From NCBI RefSeq assembly GCF_964340395.1, contig NC_135552.1:5765994-5829993 (forward strand): 64,000 bases of DNA, given 5' to 3'. The position numbers were made by a program, and so were the translations under genes. How positions within the stretch are numbered: the first letter of the stretch is position 1; the number at the start of each line of letters is the position of its first letter. Below the pieces are notes generated by a model. That model had not been told where the DNA came from, searched no databases, and saw only the letters and a list, made by a program, of their open reading frames with translations. Source of the DNA: Glandiceps talaboti. Taxonomy: Eukaryota > Hemichordata > Enteropneusta > Spengelidae. Shown here piece after piece: positions 45,568 through 57,500 of this stretch.

Positions 45568-48500
45568 AATGTACATGCACACATATACATACATATACAC
45601 ACATAGGGTAGACAGACATCTAAATGAATAAATAAATAGATAAATAAATATACTGACAGAAGATCTAGTTTCTTTGGGAGAATTTGATATTCTGTTCATA
45701 AACTATTTCATCTACATACATATATTGTATATGTACATCTCTTCCTTTCTAATGATAATTCATACCTGCAGTCACCCTCCTTCGTCTTCTCTTTTTCCTC
45801 TTACCACCACCACCTCCTCCTCCCTTCTTATCTAGCTGTGATTTCAGTCTTGCAATCTCATCCTGGAATTCTCGAAGTAAAGCATCCTTTGGATCCTCGT
45901 TAATCTTTGGTTTATTCTTGATGTTCTTGGCACGATTGGCATATCTATAGACACAGACAAGAAATGATAGATAGTTGAATTGATATCTTTGCATTGAAGA
46001 TAAACAGAATGATGGGTATTAAGGACTCTTACACTTCACAGGATTTATTAGAAAGCTAGCTGTGAGATAGTATTGGTTAGTGTATCGTGGCATTGGTCAG
46101 CTCATTGTGAGTGTGTTACACAGTCAAAGTTATCTAGCATAATGAGCATCATCTTAATCTGACCTCTATTTATATGTGGAGTAGGCCTTTAAGACCAGAA
46201 GGCATGCACCAAGGAAAGCGTACAACTTGTATAAAAAATTGCAAATTACACAGCCAACAAAAAGTACAGAACTGACAGCCATGTTTCAATCATACCGCCA
46301 TTTCTGTTTTCATCATGCATATTATTTCAAGTTATAATTTGCTTACAAAGCCACTTATTAGAAAAAACTACAAGACGTCTAACATCAGCAAGCAGAAAAG
46401 AAGGAACAAACAGAAATTCAGGAATGAATAGTGACACATGTAGGAGTCAAACCTACGTCCCTTGAATTCTACTCGGAGTGCTCTAACCAGCTAACATGTG
46501 AACTGGTGTGTTTCAAGCAACTGTACTGAAGTGTACCTCTACATGCAACTCCTCATGCCAGGTGAGAAGCCAACTGATTAATCTTAGAAAACTATCACAT
46601 ACCTCAATGTTGTCAGAGATTCATCATAGTTGTAGCTAGCAGGACCGATATTAGCTACCATCACTGTCTTAGCATTACCACCTAATGAGTCTTGCAGAAG
46701 TCTGGTCAATTTGGAATCACGATATGGAATGTGTGTACTCTTGCCATCAACTAGAGCAGAGATAACGTTACCCAATGCTGACAATGACAAATTAATTTTC
46801 GTTGCTTCTTTCAAACGTTCTCCCTGAAAAATACAATAACAGGTGTAAGTACAGGTACACACAACTTATCACTGTTTCTGTCATTTCGGATATAAGATGT
46901 ACATATTCAATAATTTCAATTCCATGTATCAATGGTATAATGTAAGGGAAGAGGCTTAAAAAGTTTTCCCTTGTCACATTGAGCAAGAAAATAGCTGGGT
47001 GATTGAGCGAGCTTAGTAGCATCCGATTAGCTGTGTGAACACTGGGCCAACACTGACAACTCAGTAACGTGTGTTTGCAACTATACAGGTGATGCATGCC
47101 TGCACCAGTGCAATGTTAGCGACAGGATAGCTCAGTGGTAACACCAGGCTGGAACTAGCACCTCATCAACATGTGTAAGCAACTGGAAGGGTTAATGCCT
47201 ACACCGGCCACATGTTAGAACCAGGCTAGCTTAGGCAGTCACTGTCAACATCAGGCTAACATCAAGCTAGCAAGTTGGCAATGAGTTCTTGCATTATACT
47301 GTTTCAGAAATTTGACATCAACTTACAGTTGCTCCCGTCTTGGCTTGTCTCTCACTGCCAGCAAGATCTACCAGATTTAGTTTACCAACACGAATATGAT
47401 TCTCACCATCTAAACCAGTCTGAAACCAAGACAATACATAAGTTTGATATACCGGTAAGGTAAGGTAATTAAAACATAAGCTGTTTCCACGAAATTATTG
47501 ATGAACATTTAAAACAAGTAGTTAGTTGACAAACAACTTTTATTATCAAATACCGATGCCTCTTGTGACAAAAAGTCCAACAAAATATGTGCACTGCTCC
47601 CCAACCTACATTCAACAAAACCACAAACTTTTAAAGGAAAGTCCACTAACACTTATTTCTGCCTTTGAGACTATTTGGTTGTTAAAAGTAAGTAGTTTCA
47701 AAGTAATATTGTCCAAAGCTACACTGAAGTGATCTCATACTTTTAACATATACTATTTTCACTTTGTGTTAAAATGAAACAAATAAAAAGGGAAGATACA
47801 GTAATTAGATACTAGTAGTACTTACCTCACTACACTCTATTGTAATAATGAATATAGCATGGGAACGAGAACTGTGTTCATTCATGTTAGTTGACCTGAA
47901 AAAAGAATAAATTTCATTTGAAATTATTATCATGTCATTAGATCTCTTAAACCATAATGGCTAATGCAAACATTGTTGGATTACAATTATCATATCTTAT
48001 TACTGGAGCCATACAGATTACACAGGGTTAATCTCTTGCTCTGGACTAACCTTTCATACACCTCTACCAGACAACTATTTTCATTTAAATGTTTTAATCC
48101 TAAGCTGACATTGGCCTCATGAGGCCAATGGTGGTGAAAGAGTTAAAGTGGCCATGTGGATAAGAAATGGGTATTTCTTTTTAGATTTTTAAAGAACAAA
48201 ACTACTTCATTATTCTTCTAGACAACATATTGTGAAACAACAAAGAGTAATTCAATGTACATAACAAGAAGCTTGCTTACCCAACAGCTCTGTTCTGATT
48301 ACCTACATTCATCACATGTTCAATCTCTTTCACACTTTTTGTGACAAACGAGGAGAGATCCTGTAAATAAATGAAAAAAAAAACAGTGATAATAAATGTA
48401 ACAAATGTAAAATCTAGAATTTTTTTCTTCAAAATAATAATATGACTTTAAGACCTGCACATACTTTGGTTTCACAGCTTTGAACGCCATGGTAATAAAA

Positions 48501-51500
48501 AGAACGATAGCAATGTTAAATCTGCACTAGCTGGAATGTTTTTTTTTTTTTCAAACTGTTTGCTGGAAGTAATGGCTTACTTATAACATCATAAACTTTC
48601 AATACTATTGAACAAAGTATGGGTACACGTAGCTATATATATATATATATATACATATGATAGTACAATGAATCTAATCAAACTGATTTTTGGGTCCGTA
48701 ACCTAAAATCTGCGAACGAACATTATCATTATATCAACCTGTTAATATTTATATTGATAAATCAACCACCATGTACAATGTCTAATTATTGGTAATTTGA
48801 CTATTTTCAATGAATATTGCTGGTTGTCTATATTAAAAAAATAATGCTCCTGTTCCAGCCAGTGCAAGTTGAATAGTTACAACAGGTAACACTGAAGTAA
48901 AGCACTTTCTTTATGTGCTGCACTCATTTATAGCATTCATATCAGGTGTAAAAGCATACTGTTTCATTTAGTTTATTTACAGGCCTAACATTTGGGCTTT
49001 CTAATGTGGTAAATTAACAAATGAGACAGTACAATGTATACTTTTACACTTGATATGGATGTTATAAATGCTTGTGGTATATACAGAAAACGCTTTACTT
49101 AGGTGTTATGGGTTGTAAACTACTTTATACTCCACATGCCCACCTTAACATAAACACCCGTGTCTGGCCTTTCTTTCAATTCTAACCGTTTCTTCTGGTC
49201 TTTGGAAAGCAAGTCTCTGATCTCCTCCTGATAGATCTCCAAGTATGATGCTCTCACTAAATACTGTTGATTTTCTGACCGGGATATATGTGTAAATATG
49301 TGGTCAAAGGAATTTGGAATCACACCTCGGAGTTCTGGATCACTGCGCACACCTGGATAATGATATCACAGTTTACAATTAACATTGCTGAGATGAATTT
49401 GATCTTGATTGCATTTTGTATTCATTCTCAATATTTGACATAACTATCTTGACAAATGCTGGTTAAACGCGAGGAGTTTAACACATCAATTTTAAGATTA
49501 TGGTAAGTTTGCAAAATGTAATTTTTTGCTGTTTTTTTTAAAATTTATCTTTTGCCAATCTGTTGAAAAAAGGGCATCAAATATCACAATTGGGTGATAG
49601 TGCTGACTTTGTTGTACAGATATAATAACCCTGAAATCAAGCTGGTGTAAAAATTGGAAGTCCTCAATAACATAACATTGCAGGATAATGGAAGTCTTTG
49701 GATATGCCACTCTACCATGAGTACCGGTACTGTACAAACATGTCACTACAATAGTTTTAGTCTGTGCCTATCTTAGCTGAAAGTTCAGTTTCCACTGTGT
49801 CTATCTTAGCTGAAAGTTCAGTTTCCACTGTGTCTATCTTAGCTGAAAGTTCAGTTTTCACTGTGCCTATCTTAGCTGAAAGTTCAGTTTCCACTGTGTC
49901 TATCTTAGCTGAAAGTTCAGTTTCCACTGTGTCTATCTTAGCTGAAAGTTCAGTTTCCACTGTGCCTATCTTAGCTGAAAGTTCAGTTTTCACTGTGTCT
50001 ATCTTAGCTGAGAGTTCAGTTTCGACTGTGTCTATCTTAGCTGAGAGTTCAGTTTCGACTGTGTCTATCTTAGCTGAGAGTTCAGTTTCCACTGTGTCTA
50101 TCTTAGCTGAGAGTTCAGTTTCCACTGTGTCTATCTTAGCTGAAAGTTCAGTTTCCACTGTGCCTATCTTAGCTGAAAGTTCAGTTTTCACTGTGTCTAT
50201 CTTAGCTGAAAGTTCAGTTTTCACTGTGTCTATCTTAGCTGAAAGTTCAGTTTCCACTGTGTCTATCTTAGCTGAAAGTTCAGTTTCCACTGTGTCTAAC
50301 TTAGCCGAAAGTTCAGTTTCCACTGTGTCTATCTTAGCTGAAAGTTCAGTTTCCACTGTGTCTATCTTAGCTGAAAGTTCAGTTTCCACTGTGTCTATCT
50401 TAGCTGAAAGTTCAGTTTTCACTGTGTCTACATGTATCTTAGCCGAAAGTTCAGTTTCCACTGTGTCTATCTTAGCTGAAAGTTCAGTTTTCACTGTGTC
50501 TATCTTAGCTGAAAGTTCAGTTTTCACTGTGTCTATCTTAGCTGAAAGTTCAGTTTTCACTGTGTCTATCTTAGCTGAAAGTTCAGTTTCCACTGTGTCT
50601 ATCTTAGCTGAAAGTTCAGTTTCCACTGTGTCTATCTTAGCTGAAAGTTCAGTTTCCATGGTGTCTATCTTAGCTGAAAGTCCAGTTTCTACTGTCATTT
50701 AAGTTTCAGTCAAAATAGTAGCATATGGAATGATATTCTCCTGAAAGGTCCTGACATTAGCAAAGATGATCCTATCATCCAATTCAACAACTAATTATTA
50801 TATCCAACCACTGACCTTCCATAGTAAACGTCTTGCCAGTACCAGTTTGTCCATAGGCAAATATAGTACCATTAAAGCCCTCTAGTACAGAGTCGACTAG
50901 AACACGGAATGTCTCATCATACAATCCTCTTTGTATTGAGCTAAAACATGAATTAAAATTGAGAAATGCATCAGATGTGTACATGTAGGGCTATCAAACT
51001 AAAACGATGGTACAGGCAGTTAAGAGCAAATTTGTCAATTATCCATGTGAAAAAACTACTTCTGTTTGGTGAGATGGCAGTATCAAGAGCTTAGAGAAAC
51101 CAAACTTAGCAATATGTCTATAAATGTTCCCAATCATCCAGGTATGAAGTTAGTAACAAAGTAATTACAATCTATCTTACCGGACTTAATACTCTTGTTT
51201 TGAATGGCAACAATCCTATCCTAGGCACTTCTTCTGGCCGACTGATGATATGATGACAGATCGTTGGCGACACCTGACAGCGTAGAATTGCCATATGATG
51301 ATGAGAACCCCATATAATTCTACTTCAGGTGTCAGCAAGCATCTGTCATTAGATCATCTTGCAAAGCGTCCAGGATAGGACGTGAAACTGTTGCCTTTCA
51401 AAAACAACAAGTCAGGTAGGATAGATTGCAATTACTTTGTTACACACTTGGCACGTTATACACAAGACCAGTAAAGTGGTTGATGGATGACTTTTACTTC

Positions 51501-54473
51501 TACAATGTACACTGCACTCGCTTTTAAACAATCTATATATATACTATAGTAATAAACAAAGAATGTCTGCAGACCTATTATACTATACATAAGAAACTGC
51601 TTTATTTTCTTCCATTAAATTTTTGTCCAGTAATAACATCCAAGAAAAACATCCACGTTTACTGCTCCACATTAAAATGATTAATTTCAACAGAACAAAA
51701 TATAATTACTATGTTTGGAGTGGCAAGTTAACTTAGTATTTTATACAAGGGTGAAACTTAAGTGGGTAAATGTCAAGTAGAGTAATACAATAAAATGAAA
51801 TGTCAATTGTCAATAGTGAACACGACAGAATGTATCCATGGTAACAGCCAATCAAAAGGAAAGAATTAAGAATGTCAACCCTTATATGGAAGCGGCACAC
51901 TATAAATGATAGTGAGTCATATGCAAATTTAATTCTTTTGTCGGTTTCATCTTTGAGAAACTAATTTAGAAGTGAGTAACCATAACCAAAAAACAGCTTC
52001 CAAAGTTGGTTGTCCTCAAAGGTTAGCTGTTTGTCTACTCTGTGTGTCTGTGTCTATCAAGTATCATGGATAAAAGGAGAATGAATATAGTCTAGTTATA
52101 GTTACTATTCGTTGGGTTCAATTTTCTATGATTTCTCTCTTCACCATATACTCTTTACTAATTATACAAAATTCCATTCTCACCACCACCACCACCACCA
52201 CCAACAGCAGTAGCTAAATGCTATTAGAGTGTTGATATAAACATGGTGATGTTATTGCATCCTCATGTAACTTACTTACAGACTGGAGATGGCGCTAGTT
52301 GTAAACTTAACAAAGCAATTAATTACAACTGACATGTGCTGTTCCCCAGCAGGAGATTTAGCTAGGTTTTCAGTAGATTGTGATCATTTGACTATACATG
52401 GAGAGAGAGGGAGGGAGGGAGAGAGAGAGAGACAGTGAGAATCGAGCCTAAAGTCCGTATAGCAACAAGACTAGAATGAGTACAGCAAAGTCAGAGATCC
52501 AGTGAGTAGGTGATGGGCATAGACGTTTGAAAATCCACTTACTTCCAATCATACACTGAATCAAATGTGAACTGTCTCGGTTGTTCGCCATGACTTGCAT
52601 TGATATTTCTGACTGTGATAACACCTCGTTTTATGTCCATATCAATCACTCTTTCATGCCCTGCAGCTATTTCTTTCTGGTTCATTGGTCGACATCTGAC
52701 CACCACTTTGACTGACTCGGCTTTCTTAGACTGAAAAGGAAAAAGATCAATATGTTTCTGATCAGAGAAATAAATACCAAGGAAAAGTGTCATTATAAGA
52801 ACACTCTTGTTCATTTTTGTTGACAAATACTTAGATGTTATTCCCCAATATTTTTCTTCATTCAGCCAAGGAAAATACTCTAAGGGGTCTTTGTTACTAC
52901 TCGTCTAGCTACTGGTAGTGACAACCATTAGGTCATGAGTATTTTCGGGATGAATGAAGAAAATATTGCAAAATAACATTTTATAATATTATACTGTACT
53001 AGCACCAGTACTATCAAAGAAATTCAGGGAAAGTAATGGCAAATTTTGAATGTTTTGACTCATATTTTGAACACAGTAGAACCAGTGATCTAGACACACG
53101 TTGCTGTGTTGTACAACAACCAGAGTATATATTCCATATTTTTTTGCTGAACTTGGTTCATGCATGGTATAATGACTGTTCAGTGTTATGCTAGGAAACA
53201 TATATATATACAATACAAACAATATATACATCCTGAAATGTGCATGCAAGCCAAGTTGTACACATTTAAACCAAAAATATTAGAATTGTAACTGACACTT
53301 ATTTATGAAAGTATGCATGATGTGATGAAATGTTTCAATTTTGCCTAGTGTACAGAAAAGCTATTGTCTGGATATTGCTAGAATATCTAATGGGGTGTGT
53401 GTGTATATGTATATGTTATTTGCCAAATACCGTTCCATATCTTGCTGCGAGAGGTAATTTTTTCTGGTATAACGGAGAACCGAAGGGGAGCCGTTATACC
53501 AGAAAAAATACCTTGAGCAGCAAGATGTGGCACAGTATTTGGCAAATAACATACTTATACGTCACCTGCGACTATGAATTCATTTTTGAATGTCTAAAAA
53601 TGCTGTTTCATTTTAAAATAAAATTACTTCCGCGTTATACTGTTGAGCGTAGTATCATGCACCTCTCTGATAACTGCAATGCGGTTGTTTACATGTCAGC
53701 CTTAACTTTATCATTCAATCAGAGTGCGCCTTTGCTCAGTAGTATGACGTAATGTTTACTATTTGCATATCACTCAGCGATATATTCAAACTTATAACCA
53801 TCAGCTGAAAAATGAGTGCGTCTTTGTTTTGCATACTGTATTCCATTAAATGTACATAAATGTTCGTGATATGCTTTGTTGTTCTAGTTAAGCAAAAATT
53901 ACACCCTCTGTGGTGGTAATTTTCATATCCTTCATAAATTTAGGAATTCATGTTTACAATCGCGTGACGACCGTGCGTTCACCGTCACTGGACTTTCACG
54001 GTTGTGTGTGGAATTTTTGACTATTTCCCTGTGACATGAAAAGTACAGTTCAAAGACTTGTTACAATGTATACAACGGTGATATTTTGTTCGATTGACCA
54101 CAAATTTGGCATTGGAAATGCTGGTTATAGCTCGATCTCTAGTTGTCTGCTAGATTTGTTTACAAGGGGACGTGCAGTGATCACATGATACAACAAGCAA
54201 AAATACGGCTGTTGGTGAAAAATATGCCTGTGTATCTGCAGGGCTCTCGACCAATCAGAATGCAAGATTGGTGACAGGTGACGTATAAGTGTGTGTATGT
54301 GTGTATGTACGTACGTACGTATGTATGTACGTACGTACGTATCTGTGTATGTATGTATGTATGTATGTATGAATGTATGTATGTGTGTGTGTATGTACGT
54401 ACGTATGTACGTATGTATGTATCTGTGTATGTATGTATGTATGTATGTATGTGTGTATGTATGTATGTATGTA

Positions 54474-54532
<59 letters not shown>

Positions 54533-57500
54533 AAATAAAGAGTGTCAGTATCCAAGTTCTAAGGATCTGGTGTACAGCCAATAAATTGTATCTTGTTTGA
54601 ATATAAACTTGAACTGATGATTGTGAAGAATTTGAGAGCTATTGTTTGTTCTGTATTCTGCAGTGTCCAAAATTGTTCAAAATCACCTTCATCTTTTTTT
54701 TTTAAATTTCATGATAAAGCTTCTGTAGGTACAATTACATTACTTACCAACATTTTTCTTCATTCAAACTAGAAAATATGCATGACATTGAGGGTTTTTG
54801 TCACTAACTCACAGGCCAAGACCCTGTATATCATGTACCCTTTTTCAGTTGAACAATAACAAATACTGGTAAATAATATATGAAGTGTATGTAAGTGTAT
54901 CTATGGTAACTTTTCATCAATCAATCAAACTAAAGTTTTTCATATAACAAAGCCTCCCAATGAGTCATGCACAAACTTTACATTCTTTTGTTGATTTCAG
55001 TACAAAAGAAACAAATTTAGAAGTGAGTCACCGCAATACTTTCAAAAGTCCTTACTCAGCAGGATAAATTTTACTTAAATACATAGACATTAATTTGCAT
55101 ATATGGAAAACTATCTTTACTTTTACATTTACTTTACATTTTTCTTGCACTTAATCCTTATTAAATACTTTCCTGTGAAAACATAAAGAAAATTCTGTAA
55201 GCCTTTAACAACATTCAACATTTTTTCTCTTGGTGAAAATTACGTATGTCCAAAATTTGATTCTATAAGTAAAACAATACAATGAGCTACAGACTGTCAC
55301 AGCACTCTTGACCCCACTATAAACTACCGTTTCCGTCACCCAAAGTTACGTCTAATTTCTTCCAGTGCAAAAATACAAACTCAAGTTTGCAATATTTGAA
55401 TTTACAAAGTATACATTTTTTTAAAAGACACACCACAGAGAAAAATGTGAGATTTTGACAGTGAAGTTATATATATCATTGTTGTTGTTGTCATCATCAT
55501 CATCATCACCATCACCATCATCATCATCATCATCATCATCATTAGAATCATCATCATCATCATCATCAGTATCATTATATTTACAGTAAAAGTCAATATA
55601 TTTATATCTAATTCTAACCATACAATTTTTATATCTAACCAGCGCATACAAACAGTCACTGTAGGCTACTAGCTGTTACTGTCAGATATCCTTGCTAGAA
55701 AAACACAACAAAACTTTCAGAAATAATAATCACTTCTACATAATTAGTATCCATCATCTCAGCATGTTGTCAGTTACAGGTACTCTGTCACAACAAATAA
55801 TTCGATAAAATTGCAAAATTGCCCATGTACTAACTTTAGTTTTAAACTCACCAATGTTCACATTTTTGAATTTCATAAATGTGGCTAGAATTTTATAAAA
55901 CAATTTTATTACGGCTTCCTACTTGAACAATTAATTTAAAACAACATTGACCAGGTCTGTCTTGGTAAGTCATTACATTGCAAAAAGCTAAAAAATGTGT
56001 GAAAATTTTGTTATTACAATAACAAACATTTTATATATTATATTATGATTTTGCAATTTATTGAGTTACAAACACAGACTTTTGTCAATGTTGTTTCCCA
56101 TTGATTTTTCAAGTAGGAAGTCATAATAAAATGGTTTTTATAAATTCAAAGCCCATAAATAAATACCCAATCCTCATCCATATGGCCATTTTAAAATTAC
56201 ACGAATGAGTCATTTTATGTGATGAATATACTACTTGAAATCACATCTGTGTGTTACAACCAATGTTGCTTTAATAGACATGACACACATCCGAAAAAAT
56301 TCCCACTCTCTCTTTAATTTCAGCTGGAATTTCATTTCAGAAGATAAGATGACCTAAAAGTGATGAACTTCCAGTGAAGTTTATAATTGAAAATAATGAC
56401 ATCTGGTAGTATTGTGTTACATGTAATACTTACCATGATTTGTCTCTAGTGACTGTTTTAATATCGTACAACAACAATCTGTAATAGAACACATTTTGGG
56501 GTTAATAGGTTAGAGATATTGTCACACCATGGGATGTTGTCTAGGAATTCCTGAATCTATGACTTATATTAGAATTTAACAAGCCTCCAGCTGTGAAAGG
56601 GTTTCACTCATAACGGCAATAAAAGATAGTGTATCTAGTGTTTAAGATTTTATGACAGATATTAAGCACCACCAGGGGAGTTGGAGTAAAATTTATAGAA
56701 TTTCATATAAATTTCTGATTAATCAAAATTATAATTTCTAATTATATGTATTATAATATGTCACTCCATGAACAAAACTGTAAAATATAGGCAGATACTA
56801 TACAAATAATGATAAAACGTTTACTTAAATGTACATGATATAACTGAACTTATTATATGTGATAATTTTGAACTCGATGGCGAAAATTGTTAATGTTAGT
56901 ATTATGTCAGGTGACTGTACATTACAACATGTATGTACTCAAAAAATCCGTAACGCTATCATTTCCATAAAATGTTACTGCAAATGTGCATGTTGACTGA
57001 CTCGCGTTAGGCAGAGAATAAATGGGAACAATGAAGTAAATTTATAGACATTCATGATATTGAATTTTCAAGGACTTAATTACAGAGAAGTAGAATCGCA
57101 GCTGCTTGTTAAAAATCCCCTCCAGCGAAAGTGATATCCAATTTATTCCAAAACATGCATGGTCATAACACATGCACCGCTGATTATTTTTCGATGTACT
57201 TTCTGCTCGTCTCACTTCTTTTCAAATATGGATACCACAAGTATATGGACAAGTATAGGATAAAATAACAACAACTGTGTATGTACGCAATAAATGACAG
57301 CGACGGGTCGATCGACACTGAAACTGACAAGTGCTGTCGAGAAACCCGAGGAGAGAAGTCCCGAAGCCGGCGTTGTGTATGTTTCGGGCATGTTCTTGGC
57401 TTACCTTCACTCTACAGACGCTAGAATACTTTACCCTTCTAAGCACAGATCTACCTTCGTGAAAGATTAATAGAGTGTGTCATATTTACAGAATACTCAG

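Noticed and set aside
45290-45699. IYIYIY frames of 87-109 codons
   Set aside because: They are readings of the AT dinucleotide tract.
46435-46505. Functional tRNA gene
   Set aside because: The anticodon stem does not pair and the D-arm is shortened, so only a tRNA-derived element is claimed.
53330-53752. 140-codon plus-strand frame in KIF3B intron 2
   Set aside because: It runs through a palindromic foldback element and has no homologue-like motifs.
38063-56436. KIF3A as identity of the kinesin
   Set aside because: The [20 protein letters not shown] stretch, [14 protein letters not shown] and the LYPKARGL tail are KIF3B features; KIF3A has different residues there.
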